64,000 nt of DNA from Paeniglutamicibacter terrestris (GCF_012271785.1 NZ_JAAWVT010000002.1:186001-250000); one strand, 5' to 3'; counted from the stretch's first letter, positions 33,860 to 44,200 are shown. The notes: generated by a model not told the origin, from the letters alone. Translations and numbers: made by a program.

Positions 33860-34830
33860 GTCAGTACGAGTTCAGCATCGGTACCCGTGGCTCGGCGCTG
33901 GCGACCACTCAGACCGGGCATGTCGCAGTGCAATTGCACGAGATCTCCCAGGTCGCGTATAACACCGTGTTGGTGAAGACCGAGGGGGATGTGACCACCG
34001 GTCCACTGTCCCAGCTTGGCGGCACCGGCGTCTTTGCCGCCGCCCTGCGTCAGGCGTTGTTGGATGGCAGCTGCGACATGGCCGTGCATTCGCTCAAGGA
34101 CTTACCCACCACGCAGCCCGACGGGCTTCTCATCGCCGCGACCCCGCAGCGAGCCGATGTGCGCGACGCCCTGTGCGCCCGCGACGGACTGTTTCTGGCC
34201 GAGCTGCCCGAAGGGGCAACGGTGGGCACCGGCTCCCCGCGCCGCAAGGCGCAACTGTTGGCCTTCCGCCCCGATCTGAGAATCGTGGATATCCGCGGCA
34301 ACGTCGGAACCCGCCTGGGCCGGGTCAAGGGCTCGCCGGCGCAAAAGGACGATGGGGGAGTCGGGCGCACCGCGCAGGGCGACCTGGACGCTGTCATCCT
34401 GGCCGCCGCCGGTCTGGAGCGTCTGGGCCTGGATTCACACATCACCGAGTACCTGGACCCGGAGATCATGCTTCCGGCCCCCGGGCAGGGCTCGCTGGCC
34501 GTGGAGGTCCGTGCGGCCGGCAGCGGACATCCCTCCGTGGACACGGCGCTGGAAACCATGGACGATGTCGACACGCGCCTGGCTGTCACCGCCGAACGTG
34601 CGCTGTTGGCTCGGCTTGAGGCCGGCTGCGCGGCGCCCATTGGTGCGCTGGCCACGGTGCAGGGGGACACGCTGGTACTCGACTCGGTGGCGTGTAGCCC
34701 CGATGGTTCGGACACCATGCGCCGCTCGGCCACCACGCAGCAACTGACCATCGACGGTGCGCAGGCCCTGGGCATCACCTTGGCCGAGCAGCTGCTGCGC
34801 GAGGGCGCCGCCGATCTGGCGGGACTCTAG
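33856..34830 (+). CDS. hemC: Hydroxymethylbilane synthase
   Basis: Polymerises four porphobilinogens to hydroxymethylbilane. 324 residues from the ATG at 33856, which overlaps the hemH stop by ATGA; the frame upstream to 33763 is inside hemH. Visible: FSIGTRGSALATTQTG, HSLKDLPTTQPDG, GTGSPRRKAQL and the dipyrromethane-cofactor Cys in LEAGCAAPIGALA. An insertion (GSPAQKDDGGVGRTAQGD) lengthens the middle loop relative to E. coli. Confidence 0.93.
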   Translation: MSQYEFSIGTRGSALATTQTGHVAVQLHEISQVAYNTVLVKTEGDVTTGPLSQLGGTGVFAAALRQALLDGSCDMAVHSLKDLPTTQPDGLLIAATPQRADVRDALCARDGLFLAELPEGATVGTGSPRRKAQLLAFRPDLRIVDIRGNVGTRLGRVKGSPAQKDDGGVGRTAQGDLDAVILAAAGLERLGLDSHITEYLDPEIMLPAPGQGSLAVEVRAAGSGHPSVDTALETMDDVDTRLAVTAERALLARLEAGCAAPIGALATVQGDTLVLDSVACSPDGSDTMRRSATTQQLTIDGAQALGITLAEQLLREGAADLAGL

Positions 34831-34839
34831 GCGCATCGA

Positions 34840-35700
34840 ATGAGAGCTGATTCAGTGCTGGCACACCGCACCGCTCTACTGCTGCGCGAGCCCGCGCGGG
34901 CAGCGGAGACGGTGGCCCGGCTCACCGAGCGCGGCGCGTGTGCCGCGGTATGCCAGCTCATCGACTTTGAGCTGCCCGCCGACACTCGCGCCCTTGATGC
35001 GTCGCTGGCACGATTGCTGGCCGGTGACTTCGACTGGCTGGTGCTCACCTCGGTGAATACCCTCCGGGCGCTGAGATCCCGGGCCGAAGCACTGAATTTG
35101 CGCCTCATGATTCCCGCCAGCACACAGGTGGCGGTGGTCGGTGAGGCGACGGCCGCAGCACTGCGCGAGCTGGGTGCGCCGGTGGACTTCATGCCGCTTC
35201 AGGATCATTCGGCGCGCGGCATGCTCGCCGAATGGGAACAGCTGCGCGCCGGGGAGCCGGCGAGCGTCTTGATGCCGCAGGCCGACATCGCCTCAACAAC
35301 CCTGCGCGAGGGATTTGCCGCCCGAGGCTGGGCGGCACACATCGTGATCGCCTACCGCACCGTCCCCGCTCCGGGGAATCCGCACCTCGCCCTGCAGGCC
35401 CCGGCAGCTGCCCCCGAACTGCCGGAGGGCAGCTACCTGCTGGCGCCGGAGCACCTGCCGGATGCCTGCAGCAGACTTGATGCGGTCTTCTTCACCTCAC
35501 CGAGCACCGTTGAAAACTTCCTCGCTCTCATCCCGGCACCGCCTGCGCACCTGGCACTGGTGGCCATCGGGGACAGCACCGCCGCGCGGCTGCGCGCTCG
35601 CGGCCTCGAACCCGCCGCCACTGCTCTGTTCCCAACACCCGATGGACTCATCAACGCCTGGGAGCAATCCCTGCGCGCCGCTCTCCACCCGCCGCGTTGA
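34840..35700 (+). CDS. hemD: Uroporphyrinogen-III synthase
   Basis: Closes and inverts ring D of hydroxymethylbilane. 286 residues, divergent in sequence as usual for HemD. Supporting segments are DWLVLTSVNTLRALRSRA, QVAVVGEATAAALRELG, and in the second domain AVFFTSPSTVENFLALI and VAIGDSTAARLRARGLEPA. It starts nine bases after hemC. The position in the run supports the call. Confidence 0.87.
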   Translation: MRADSVLAHRTALLLREPARAAETVARLTERGACAAVCQLIDFELPADTRALDASLARLLAGDFDWLVLTSVNTLRALRSRAEALNLRLMIPASTQVAVVGEATAAALRELGAPVDFMPLQDHSARGMLAEWEQLRAGEPASVLMPQADIASTTLREGFAARGWAAHIVIAYRTVPAPGNPHLALQAPAAAPELPEGSYLLAPEHLPDACSRLDAVFFTSPSTVENFLALIPAPPAHLALVAIGDSTAARLRARGLEPAATALFPTPDGLINAWEQSLRAALHPPR

Positions 35701-35760
35701 TTTTGCTTACCCACCGAACCCTTTGAAACACCTACCCACGAGCTTCACAAGGAGCTAAGA

Positions 35761-36744
35761 ATGTCATTCCCCGCCCGCAGGCCCCGCCGTCTGCGCACCA
35801 CCCCCGCCATGCGCCGGCTCTCCGCCGAGCTCGTGATCGCCCCGCAGCAGCTGATCCTTCCGGCGTTTGTGCGCGAGGGACTGAGCGAACCCAACCCGAT
35901 CAGCTCGATGCCCGGGGTCGTGCAGCACACCATGGACAGCCTCAAGGCCGCAGCGGCGCAGGCCGTTGAGTTGGGCCTGGGCGGCATCATGCTCTTTGGC
36001 ATTCCGGAGACCCGCGACGCCATGGGTAGCGCCGGGGTAGACCCCGACGGCATCCTGAACCGTGGCATCGCCGCGGTCCGGGCGGAGGTCGGCGATGAGC
36101 TGGTCATCATGTCGGATGTCTGCCTGGACGAATTTACCGACCACGGACACTGCGGTGTGCTGGACGCTAAGGGCACCGTGGATAACGATGCCACGCTTCA
36201 AATCTACGGTGAGATGGCGATCGCGCAGGCCGAGGCCGGCGCTCACATGCTTGGCCCCTCGGGCATGATGGACGGCCAGGTGGCCGTCATTCGCCAGGCG
36301 CTGGATACCGCCGGATACCAGGATGTGTCGATCATTGCCTACGCCGCCAAGTACGCCTCCGCGTTCTACGGCCCGTTCCGTGAAGCCGTGGATTCCCAGC
36401 TCACCGGGGATCGGCGCACCTACCAGATGGATGCCGCGAACCGCCGCGAGGCGCTGATCGAGGTTGAACTGGATCTGGCCGAGGGCGCCGACATGCTCAT
36501 CGTTAAGCCGGCCATGAGCTACCTTGACGTGCTGGCCGATGTCGCGGCGATGTCCCCAGTCCCGGTCTCCGCTTACCAAATCAGCGGCGAGTACGCGATG
36601 ATTGAGGCCGCCGCCGCCAACGGCTGGATCGATCGCCGTGCTGCGATCACCGAATCAGTTTTGGGCATTCGCCGCGCCGGTGCCGACACCGTATTGACCT
36701 ACTGGGCCAGTGAACTCGCCCAGTGGCTGAAAGAAGGAAAATAA
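35761..36744 (+). CDS. hemB: Delta-aminolevulinic acid dehydratase
   Basis: Condenses two 5-aminolevulinates to porphobilinogen. 327 residues. Schiff-base lysines are in [17 protein letters not shown] and [12 protein letters not shown]. The region [18 protein letters not shown] holds Cys/His metal ligands of the zinc-type site; the central position has Thr-Asp-His where zinc enzymes have a Cys-rich run, so the metal type is not certain. AAGGAG ends six bases before the ATG. Confidence 0.94.
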   Translation: MSFPARRPRRLRTTPAMRRLSAELVIAPQQLILPAFVREGLSEPNPISSMPGVVQHTMDSLKAAAAQAVELGLGGIMLFGIPETRDAMGSAGVDPDGILNRGIAAVRAEVGDELVIMSDVCLDEFTDHGHCGVLDAKGTVDNDATLQIYGEMAIAQAEAGAHMLGPSGMMDGQVAVIRQALDTAGYQDVSIIAYAAKYASAFYGPFREAVDSQLTGDRRTYQMDAANRREALIEVELDLAEGADMLIVKPAMSYLDVLADVAAMSPVPVSAYQISGEYAMIEAAAANGWIDRRAAITESVLGIRRAGADTVLTYWASELAQWLKEGK

Positions 36745-38057
36745 TGACCAGCTCCGCAGAACTCTTTGCCACCGCCCAGAAGCTCATGCCCGGCGGGGTG
36801 AACTCCCCGGTGCGCGCCTTCGGCTCGGTCGGCGGGGTACCCCCGTTTATGGTGGGTGCCAAGGGTGCGTATTTGACAGATGCCGACGGCAACTCCTACG
36901 TGGACCTGGTCTGCTCGTGGGGTCCGGCCCTGCTGGGTCACGCCTTCCCGGCCATTCAGGATGCCGTGCACGCGGCAGTTGACCGCGGGCTATCCTTCGG
37001 TGCCTCCACTCCGGATGAGGGCAAACTGGCGCAGCTGGTCATGGGGCGTTTCGGTGGTGTTGAGCGCATGCGCATGGTCTCCACCGGCACCGAGGCCACC
37101 ATGACCGCGGTACGTCTGGCTCGCGGCTTCACCGGCCGTGACCTCATTGTGAAGTTCGCCGGTTGCTACCACGGCCACCTCGATGGACTGCTTGCGGCCG
37201 CCGGTTCGGGTCTGGCCACCTTGGCACTGCCCGGTTCCGCTGGCGTCACCGCCGCCACCGCTGCCGAGACCCTGGTGCTGCCGTACAACGATCGCGAGGC
37301 CATCACCGCTGCGTTTGCCGAGCACGGGGACAAGATTGCGGCGGTCATCACCGAATCCGCTCCCTGCAACATGGGTGTTGTCGCCCCGGAGTCCGGCTTC
37401 AACAAGTTCCTGTCCGAGACCACCACCGCCAACGGCGCGCTGCTGATCTTAGATGAGGTACTCACCGGATTCCGCGCCTCGGATGCCGGCTACTGGGGAC
37501 TGACCGGACGCACCGAGGGCTGGACCCCAGATCTTTACACTTTCGGCAAGGTCATCGGCGGCGGGCTACCCACCGCCGCACTGGGCGGTCGCGCGGAGGT
37601 CATGGACTACTTGGCTCCGCTGGGCCCGGTTTACCAGGCTGGCACGCTCTCGGGCAACCCGGTGGCCATGGCCGCAGGCATCGCCCAGCTGACCCACGCC
37701 ACCGAGGAGGTCTACGCGCACATCGACGCAAAGTCCTTGGAGCTGCAGCGTGCGCTGACCGAGGCGCTCTCCGCGGCCGGAGTGGATCACTCCATCCAGC
37801 GAGCCGGAAACCTGTTCTCGGTGGCCTTCGGGACCTCCGAGCACGGTGTGCACAACTATGAGCAGGCACAGGCGCAGGAAGCCTACCGCTATGCACCGTT
37901 CTTCCACTCGATGCTAGACGCAGGTATCTACCTGCCACCCAGCGTCTTTGAAGCCTGGTTCCTTTCCTCTGCCCACGACGATGAGGCCATGAACAAGATC
38001 TTCGCGGCCCTTCCGGCGGCGGCTCGTGCAGCTGCTGCCGCGGTGCCCGCGGCATAG
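36744..38057 (+). CDS. hemL: Glutamate-1-semialdehyde 2,1-aminomutase
   Basis: PLP enzyme converting glutamate-1-semialdehyde to 5-aminolevulinate. 437 residues from the ATG that overlaps the hemB stop by one base (TAATG), with GAAGGA five bases upstream. Family blocks: [13 protein letters not shown], the [12 protein letters not shown] cofactor Asp region and the PLP lysine in [18 protein letters not shown]. Last gene of the haem run. Confidence 0.95.
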   Translation: MTSSAELFATAQKLMPGGVNSPVRAFGSVGGVPPFMVGAKGAYLTDADGNSYVDLVCSWGPALLGHAFPAIQDAVHAAVDRGLSFGASTPDEGKLAQLVMGRFGGVERMRMVSTGTEATMTAVRLARGFTGRDLIVKFAGCYHGHLDGLLAAAGSGLATLALPGSAGVTAATAAETLVLPYNDREAITAAFAEHGDKIAAVITESAPCNMGVVAPESGFNKFLSETTTANGALLILDEVLTGFRASDAGYWGLTGRTEGWTPDLYTFGKVIGGGLPTAALGGRAEVMDYLAPLGPVYQAGTLSGNPVAMAAGIAQLTHATEEVYAHIDAKSLELQRALTEALSAAGVDHSIQRAGNLFSVAFGTSEHGVHNYEQAQAQEAYRYAPFFHSMLDAGIYLPPSVFEAWFLSSAHDDEAMNKIFAALPAAARAAAAAVPAA

Positions 38058-38077
38058 TTCCACCACGGCGTCTTCAG

Positions 38078-38129
38078 AGCCCCCGGGTAGTTGGTGCATC
38101 GAGTGATCGATGCACCAACTACCGGGGCT
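38078..38129 (+). terminator. Terminator of the haem operon
   Basis: An 18-bp stem with a small bulge near its base (about 38078-38102 with 38107-38129), followed by CTTTGGTT. It closes the eight-gene hem run. Confidence 0.75.
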
Positions 38130-38446
38130 CTTTGGTTATGGGGGCAAATACCGGGATCCGCAACGGCATTTTGTGAGGTCTAGGCCACGTTAGTGATCGA
38201 CGTCGTCGAGGCCAAAGTGAAGATGCCGGGTGCGTGATGATTCTGATGACAGAGCCGCAAAATAGTCAAAAAACCTAGTCAGCAAGCTTTTGGCGGACCT
38301 CGAACGGCACAAGATTCCGATCCGGTGCCATGTTCATCTCACCGAGGGACACCAACACGGCCACGGTGGGCGAATATGTGGTTGCTTGGTAGCGGCGCTA
38401 CGCTAGTTCGGTTAGTTTTCGCGTTTCATTGCCGCTGAGGAAATCT
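38130..38446 (+). other. Gene-free region between hemL and the permease gene
   Basis: No gene with usable start and ribosome site. A stop-to-stop frame ending at 38392 would encode about 40 residues (ending TATVGEYVVAW) but has no start or match I recognise; it could be a gene remnant. Confidence 0.35.
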
Positions 38447-39976
38447 GTGAATCTTTTTCGAACCAAGCCAGTGGAGAGCTTCCTGGCCGATGCCGCGGCA
38501 CCGGGTCGCCAGCTCAAAAGGACCCTTAACACCTGGGACCTGATGATCATGGGCGTCGCAGTAGCGGTAGGCGCAGGTATTTTCTCCGTGGGTGCCCGTG
38601 CCGCAGCCAACTTCTCCGGCCCGGCCGTCACTCTTTCCTTTGTCATCGCCGCCCTCACATGCGCCATGGCGATCATGTGTTACGCGGAATTTGCCACGGC
38701 CATCCCGGTGGCCGGATCGGCGTATGTCTTCAGCTACGCGACCATGGGCGAATTTGTCGCGTGGATCATCGGATGGAACCTGGTTCTGGAACTGTTCACT
38801 GCTGCTGCGGTGATCGCCAAATACTGGGGCATTTACCTCACCGAAGTCTTCCAGCTCGTGGGAGTACACCTCTCACCCACCATTGAATTAGGCATCGTCA
38901 CCATGAGCTGGGGGCCCTTCCTGATCGTGGCCTTGTTCACGATCCTGCTAGTGCTTGGCACCAAATTGTCGGCCACGGTTTCAAACGTCTTCACGGTCAT
39001 CAAAATCGGCGTTGTGCTGTTTGTGATCGTGGTCGGCTTCTTCTACGTTAAAGCCGAAAACTACGCCCCGTTTATCCCCGATGCTGTTCCCTCATCAGCG
39101 ACGGACGGCACCACCGAAGTCATGAAGCAATCGCTCTTTGCCTTCGCCACCGGCGCTGCCCCGGCCCAGTACGGAATGATGGGCGTCTTCGCCGGCGCGG
39201 CACTGGTCTTCTTTGCCTTTGTTGGCTTCGACGTGGTGGCCACCAGTGCAGAAGAGGTCAAGGATCCCAGCAAAACGCTACCCCGAGGCATTTTTGCTGG
39301 CCTTGCGCTGACCACGCTGCTTTACATCGGAGTCTCCCTGGCGCTGACCGGCATGGTTTCCTACAAGGATCTGGCAGCCGTGGACACCCCCAACCTGGCC
39401 ACCGCGTTCACTCTGGTGGGAAATGAAGGCGCAGCCTCGGTCATTGCCGTAGGCTCCCTCATCGGCCTGACCACAGTGGTCATGGTGCTTCTGATGGGTC
39501 TCTCGCGTGTGGTGCTGGCCATGAGTCGCGATGGATTGCTTCCATACAGGCTCTCCAAGACCGGTAAACGAAACACTCCGGCACGCATTCAGATCATCTG
39601 CGGTTCCTTGGTGGCCATCGTTGCCGGAGTGACCCGCGTTGATGTGTTGGAGGAAATGATCAACATTGGCACACTCTCGGCCTTCGTCGTGGTGAGCTTG
39701 GGAATCATCGTCCTGCGCCGCAAGCGCCCGGATCTTAAGCCTGCTTTTCGGGTTCCCTTCGGTCCTTTCATCCCGATCACCTCCGCGCTTCTGTGCACCT
39801 ACCTGATGCTTAACCTCGCCGTGGAAACCTGGATCTACTTTGCGCTCTGGCTGGCCGTCGGCGTCGTAATCTACTTCGGTTACGGGCAGCGTCATTCCCG
39901 GCTCAACGAAAAGTTTGCTCCGCAGATGCAAGCCATTCAAGAAACCGAAGAACGTGCATCGGCTTTGAAGAACTAG
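38447..39976 (+). CDS. APC-family amino acid permease
   Basis: 509-residue, 12-span permease of the amino acid-polyamine-organocation family, YfnA/cationic-amino-acid-transporter branch. The first span reads LMIMGVAVAVGAGIFSVGARAA with the unwound GxGIF substrate site. Other marks are FATAIPVAGSAYVFSYATMGE and the FFAFVGFDVVATSAEEVKDP segment. The GTG at 38447 is chosen because GAGGA ends five bases upstream and homologues begin M-N-x-F-R-T-K; a TTG at 38429 lies before that ribosome site. The substrate is probably a cationic or small neutral amino acid. Confidence 0.85.
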   Translation: MNLFRTKPVESFLADAAAPGRQLKRTLNTWDLMIMGVAVAVGAGIFSVGARAAANFSGPAVTLSFVIAALTCAMAIMCYAEFATAIPVAGSAYVFSYATMGEFVAWIIGWNLVLELFTAAAVIAKYWGIYLTEVFQLVGVHLSPTIELGIVTMSWGPFLIVALFTILLVLGTKLSATVSNVFTVIKIGVVLFVIVVGFFYVKAENYAPFIPDAVPSSATDGTTEVMKQSLFAFATGAAPAQYGMMGVFAGAALVFFAFVGFDVVATSAEEVKDPSKTLPRGIFAGLALTTLLYIGVSLALTGMVSYKDLAAVDTPNLATAFTLVGNEGAASVIAVGSLIGLTTVVMVLLMGLSRVVLAMSRDGLLPYRLSKTGKRNTPARIQIICGSLVAIVAGVTRVDVLEEMINIGTLSAFVVVSLGIIVLRRKRPDLKPAFRVPFGPFIPITSALLCTYLMLNLAVETWIYFALWLAVGVVIYFGYGQRHSRLNEKFAPQMQAIQETEERASALKN

Positions 39977-40021
39977 TTTCGCCGTGGGGCCCGCTTCTTG
40001 GCGGCACCACGACGTTCTGCG

Positions 40022-40068
40022 CGTAGGGCGCTTAACCGATCCCCATCGGTTAAGCGCCCTACGTGTTT
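40022..40068. terminator. 19-bp bidirectional terminator
   Basis: A perfect 19-bp stem (40022-40040 with 40045-40063), 4-nt loop, then TGTTTTC. It sits between the permease gene and the convergent photolyase gene. The stretch 40070-40197 holds nothing I can support. Confidence 0.85.
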
Positions 40069-40197
40069 TCGGTGGACCATGGATTCACTCGGCCACAAGT
40101 GATCTCGGCACATCCGTCGCCGGCACAGGTGAAACAAGGAGTTGTTTCCTCAAGGCCATCGAGCGCTTCCTCGGATGCCCCCGGCAACCGGTTTCGT

Positions 40198-41613
40198 TCA
40201 TCGTTCGGGGGCCGTCCCACGATCCTTCATTTCGGCATAGGACTCCAGCGCCGCAGCGCGTGAGGATTTCAGATCCACGATGGGCTGCGGCGCGCTGAGT
40301 GGGGCGAATCGGGTCACATAAGTTCCCCGAGGGTCGAACTTTTTGGCTTGGAGCTCCGGGTTAAAGACCCGGAAGAACGGTGAGGCATCTGCGCCGCATC
40401 CGGCGACCCATTGCCAATTAGCGGGGTTCGACGCCGCATCGGCATCCACCAGCGTGTCCCAGAACCACTCTTCTCCCACTCGCCAATGGATCCCTAGATT
40501 TTTGATCAGAAAGCTAGCGGTGACCATGCGCACGCGGTTGTGCATCCAACCCGTGTCCCACAGCTGCTTCATCCCCGCATCGACCATCCCGTAGCCGGTC
40601 TCCCCGGTTGACCAAGCGATGAAATACTGCCGAATCAGATCATCGTGGTCCTCGCCAGAATCGGAGTCCTTGGGCCAGGACCAGTCGAAGTCGTCATATT
40701 CGGGGCGCAAATTCGTGGTCGCCAAATCCGGCTGGTGGTAGAGCAGGTTCCAGCAGAAATCGCGCCATGCCAGTTGGCGCATGATGGACTGTGCGCCGGT
40801 GCCCCGTTGTGGATGTTTGCTGATCGTCATGCTCAGCGCCCGCCATACCTGCCCAGGGCTCAGATGCCCCCAGCGCAGTGCCGCGGATAGCCGCGAGGTT
40901 CCGTCGATATCCGGGCGGTCTCTAGCATCGAGGTAGTCGCCAGCGATCTCATCAAGCACGAGCTTCAAGCGCTCCTGCGCATCGTCTTCACCGGGGTTCC
41001 ACACCGCTGCCAGTCCCTGAGACCAATCAGGGCGGGAGGGCAGGAGGGACCAGTCGGCGAGGGAATCGCTGTGCAGACCGAGAGAGCCCAAGGACTGCTG
41101 GGGCTCTGGTGTGGGCACCGGCTCTCGCAATGGCAAACGCTGCAGAGCGTTATAGAACGGGGTGAAGACCCTGTAGGGCTTTGACTCCTGAGTCACCGGA
41201 ACCCATGGTTCGTGCAGCAGGAAGCCAGCGTGGCTGTGAACCTCTGCCCCCGCGGCCCGCACACGCTCCATAACAACAGAATCGGCGGAGCGTTCCGGTC
41301 CTCCGTAGCGGCGATTCCAGTGGAGGGATGATGCTCCGGCGAGCTCCACAAGCTCCGGGATCTGCCGCGTAGCTGTACCGCGACGAAGTATTAGCTCTAT
41401 CCCGAGCGTCGCGAGATTCTTTCGCAGGTCCTCTAGTGCGTGGTGAAGCCACCACTTAGCTGCGCCTCCCAACGGGCGGATCCCCGGGGACTGCTCATCG
41501 AGGAGGTAGACCGCGATGGTAGGGCCCGCGTCCATGGCAGACACCAACGCCGGGTTATCGGCGACGCGCAAGTCATCGCGGAACCACATCAGGCTTATTG
41601 GTTGGTGTACCAC
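40198..41613 (-). CDS. phrB: Deoxyribodipyrimidine photolyase (CPD class I)
   Basis: 471-residue blue-light DNA repair flavoprotein. The N-terminal antenna domain begins LMWFRDDLRVADNPAL. The FAD domain includes GRGTGAQSIMRQLAWRDFC-type sequence, STGETGYGMVDAGMKQLW, GWMHNRVRMVTASFLIKN and the WEWFWDTLVDADAASNPANW-like block (here EEWFWDTLVDADAASNPANW), all hallmarks of class I photolyases. GTG start at 41613 with AAAGGA six bases upstream. Divergent from the TspO-like/SDR pair, suggesting shared control. Confidence 0.92.
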   Translation of the reverse strand: MVHQPISLMWFRDDLRVADNPALVSAMDAGPTIAVYLLDEQSPGIRPLGGAAKWWLHHALEDLRKNLATLGIELILRRGTATRQIPELVELAGASSLHWNRRYGGPERSADSVVMERVRAAGAEVHSHAGFLLHEPWVPVTQESKPYRVFTPFYNALQRLPLREPVPTPEPQQSLGSLGLHSDSLADWSLLPSRPDWSQGLAAVWNPGEDDAQERLKLVLDEIAGDYLDARDRPDIDGTSRLSAALRWGHLSPGQVWRALSMTISKHPQRGTGAQSIMRQLAWRDFCWNLLYHQPDLATTNLRPEYDDFDWSWPKDSDSGEDHDDLIRQYFIAWSTGETGYGMVDAGMKQLWDTGWMHNRVRMVTASFLIKNLGIHWRVGEEWFWDTLVDADAASNPANWQWVAGCGADASPFFRVFNPELQAKKFDPRGTYVTRFAPLSAPQPIVDLKSSRAAALESYAEMKDRGTAPER

Positions 41614-41821
41614 GTTGTTCCTTTCCCTTAGTTTCGACCGCGATTGGCGCCTGAGGGCTCATCGGTGCCGGTCTGATCGCACCTGGACCCATGAGGATCT
41701 CCGCGGCATGCCCCCTCTGGTGGGAAGCGAGACGGGGATGGCAGCAGGTGATGTTTTTAGAGCCTGTCACAAACTCGTGTGTTCTCACGCGCGAGTAGAT
41801 TGTGGCGCCATCTCGATAATT

Positions 41822-41844
41822 GCTAGCCTAACTAGCTATAAGAT
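41822..41844 (+). promoter_or_regulatory. Candidate promoter/operator of the TspO-like operon
   Basis: GCTAG (41822-41826) and CTAGC (41832-41836) form an inverted repeat with a 5-base spacer directly before TAAGAT (41839-41844), a plausible -10. An operator overlapping the promoter would fit control by the MarR protein encoded at the other end of the group. The rest of 41614-41918 holds no gene. Confidence 0.35.
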
Positions 41845-41918
41845 CATTGAGCAAGTTAGTGTTTATCCGGTGGGGCATCCCACTTCGGCAGGAACCACCC
41901 GACGAAGGAGAACCTGCG

Positions 41919-42728
41919 ATGCAAGAAACAATAAAAGCTTCACTGTCCATCCGAATCGTTTGTGCACTATCCATTCTCGTAGCAGCCCTTGGCGCCTTTA
42001 TCGGCAGTGGCGCTCTCGGTGGTACACCGATAGCAGAAGCAGCCGATGGCAGGCTCGGAGCAGATGCAACTCTGCTGGCGCCGGGAACCGGTGCATTTGC
42101 CATCTGGAGCTTCATCTATACGGCGCTGGTGGTCTACGCCATCTGGCAGATGACCCCGCGAGCCAGCATGAGCCCCACCCAAATGCGAATCCGTTCGCTG
42201 GCCGCCGCCTCGGCGATCCTCAACGCACTGTGGATTTTCACCGTGCAACTGGGCTTCTTGGCGCTAAGTGTTGTGGTGATTGTGGTTCTTCTGGTGGTAC
42301 TCATCATGATGTTCAAGCGCATGCTGAGCCCGCGGCCGTCGAGATTCGAGCTCTGGCTCATGGCCATCACCTTCGGTCCCTACCTCGGATGGGTGAGCGT
42401 GGCGACCATCGCAAATATCGCGGCGTGGCTCTCCTCCATGGGAGTGGGAAACCAGGCAGCCTGGGCCCCCGCGTTGGCCTGTGTTCTGGTGGTTGTCGCA
42501 GCCTTGATCGGCGCGATGACGGTGCTCTTCTCACGCGGCAGGGTCGCCACGGCACTGGCCATGACCTGGGGCATCGCGTGGATCGGCATTGGACGCAGTG
42601 ATGGGGGACTTGAGTCTCCCGCCGTCGCGATGACGGCATTCGGCGCAGCCGCCGCACTGTTGCTCTTGGTTGTGGTGGCAGCCGTAAGACGGATAGCTAA
42701 GTACCGCATGGACGGAGCGATGCTATGA
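41919..42728 (+). CDS. TspO-related (tryptophan-rich sensory type) membrane protein
   Basis: 269 residues, about seven to eight hydrophobic spans. The segments GTGAFAIWSFIYTALVVYAI, AILNALWIFTVQLG, and FGPYLGWVSVATIANIAAWL resemble the long actinobacterial TspO/MBR relatives, which are roughly twice the length of classical TspO. Classical TspO binds porphyrins and haem and affects photo-oxidative stress. ATG at 41919 with AAGGAG eight bases upstream. It overlaps the SDR gene by ATGA. The TspO assignment is moderate; an unrelated membrane protein remains possible. Confidence 0.6.
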   Translation: MQETIKASLSIRIVCALSILVAALGAFIGSGALGGTPIAEAADGRLGADATLLAPGTGAFAIWSFIYTALVVYAIWQMTPRASMSPTQMRIRSLAAASAILNALWIFTVQLGFLALSVVVIVVLLVVLIMMFKRMLSPRPSRFELWLMAITFGPYLGWVSVATIANIAAWLSSMGVGNQAAWAPALACVLVVVAALIGAMTVLFSRGRVATALAMTWGIAWIGIGRSDGGLESPAVAMTAFGAAAALLLLVVVAAVRRIAKYRMDGAML

Positions 42729-44200
42729 GCGTCATCGCCGTTACCGGCGCCACCGGGTACATCGGCGGACGATTGGTGCCCTTGCTCCTGGAACAGGGTC
42801 ACAGCGTCCGAGTGCTCACACGCCGGAAAAATGCCCTCCGCGATGTCCCCTGGAGCCATCAGGTACATATCGTCGAGGGAGACCTCACCGATCTGAAAGC
42901 TACGGAAGAACTGTGCGAGGGAGCCACGGTGCTGTACTACCTGGTGCATTCCATGAGCGGGAGCAAAAACTTCGCGCCCCTTGAGGAACGCTGCGCCAGC
43001 ACGCTGGTGAAGGCCGCGCAAACCCAGGGGATCTCAAGGTTGGTATATCTCTCCGGGTTGCACCCCGAAGGTGAGCTGAGTCGACATCTTTCCTCACGGG
43101 TCACCGTGGGTCGAATCCTCGAAGCCAGTGGTATTTCAACGATTACGCTGCAAGCAGGGGTGATCATCGGATCTGGTTCGGCCAGTTTTGAAATGGTCAG
43201 GCACCTCACCGACGTGTTGCCGGTGATGCCCGCTCCACGCTGGGTGCTGAACAAGGTCCAACCCATCGCTATTCGCGACGCACTGTACTACTTGAGTCAG
43301 TGTGCTCAGTTACCGCCGGAGATTTCCGGCACCTACGACATCGGAGGCCCGCAGGCCCATAGCTACGGCGAGATGATGCGTCTTTATGCCGATGCCGCAC
43401 AGCTGCGCCGGCCGGTGATTTTGGCTCTTCCCGTGTTGACACCGTGGTTGGCGGCGCAATGGGTCAACCTGGTCACCCCCATTCCACGCGTTCTCGCCGT
43501 TCCGCTGGTTGAATCTCTCCAGCACGATTGCGTGATGCGCAATCGCGACATTGATTTGATCATCAAACGCCCGCCACTGGGGCTCACCGGCTATCAACGA
43601 TCGGTGGAATTGGCGTTGGCCAAGATGCGCAATGACACTGTTGAAACCACCTGGAGCACTGCCCACGCGCTCGCGGCACCGGCGGAGCCACTGCCCTCCG
43701 ATCCGCAGTGGGCCGGGCAGACCGTCTATACCGATGAGCGTGAGCGCGATTCAGCTGCCTCGCCGGAAGCCGTTTTTGGGGTGATCCAGAGCATCGGTGG
43801 AGACACCGGGTATTACTCGTTGCCCGGAGTGTGGGCGCTGCGCGGTGTTATGGACAAACTTGTCGGGGGAGCAGGGCTGAATCGTGGACGGCGCAGCAGG
43901 CAACGCCTCGCTTTGGGCGATGCGCTGGATTGGTGGCGGGTGGAGGAGATCGTGCCCGATAGACTGCTTCGTTTGAGAGCGGAAATGAGAGTTCCGGGTC
44001 GTGCTTGGCTGGAGCTGTCGGTCGAACCTAACGGCACGGGAAGTCGTTACAGGCAACGCGCGGTCTTTTTCCCCAAGGGTCTTGCCGGACGACTTTATTG
44101 GGCTGCGATTCTTCCGTTCCACGGAATCATCTTCTCTTCGATGGCCAGACGTATCACTATTGCTGCCCAGGAGAACGAGCAGCAGCACCATGATGACTGA
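42725..44200 (+). CDS. NAD(P)-binding SDR protein with C-terminal DUF2867 domain
   Basis: 491 residues. The N-terminal NmrA-like/extended SDR domain has VTGATGYIGGRLVPLLLEQG and RLVYLSGLHPEGE; the usual YxxxK pair is not evident, as in other NmrA-like members. The C-terminal ~150 residues fit DUF2867 (SPEAVFGVIQSIGGDTGYYS, LALGDALDWWRVEEI, LELSVEPNGTGSRYRQRAVF). Proteins with this architecture are common beside photolyase or MarR genes in bacteria, but the reaction is unknown. Translationally coupled to the TspO-like gene. Confidence 0.8.
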   Translation: MSVIAVTGATGYIGGRLVPLLLEQGHSVRVLTRRKNALRDVPWSHQVHIVEGDLTDLKATEELCEGATVLYYLVHSMSGSKNFAPLEERCASTLVKAAQTQGISRLVYLSGLHPEGELSRHLSSRVTVGRILEASGISTITLQAGVIIGSGSASFEMVRHLTDVLPVMPAPRWVLNKVQPIAIRDALYYLSQCAQLPPEISGTYDIGGPQAHSYGEMMRLYADAAQLRRPVILALPVLTPWLAAQWVNLVTPIPRVLAVPLVESLQHDCVMRNRDIDLIIKRPPLGLTGYQRSVELALAKMRNDTVETTWSTAHALAAPAEPLPSDPQWAGQTVYTDERERDSAASPEAVFGVIQSIGGDTGYYSLPGVWALRGVMDKLVGGAGLNRGRRSRQRLALGDALDWWRVEEIVPDRLLRLRAEMRVPGRAWLELSVEPNGTGSRYRQRAVFFPKGLAGRLYWAAILPFHGIIFSSMARRITIAAQENEQQHHDD

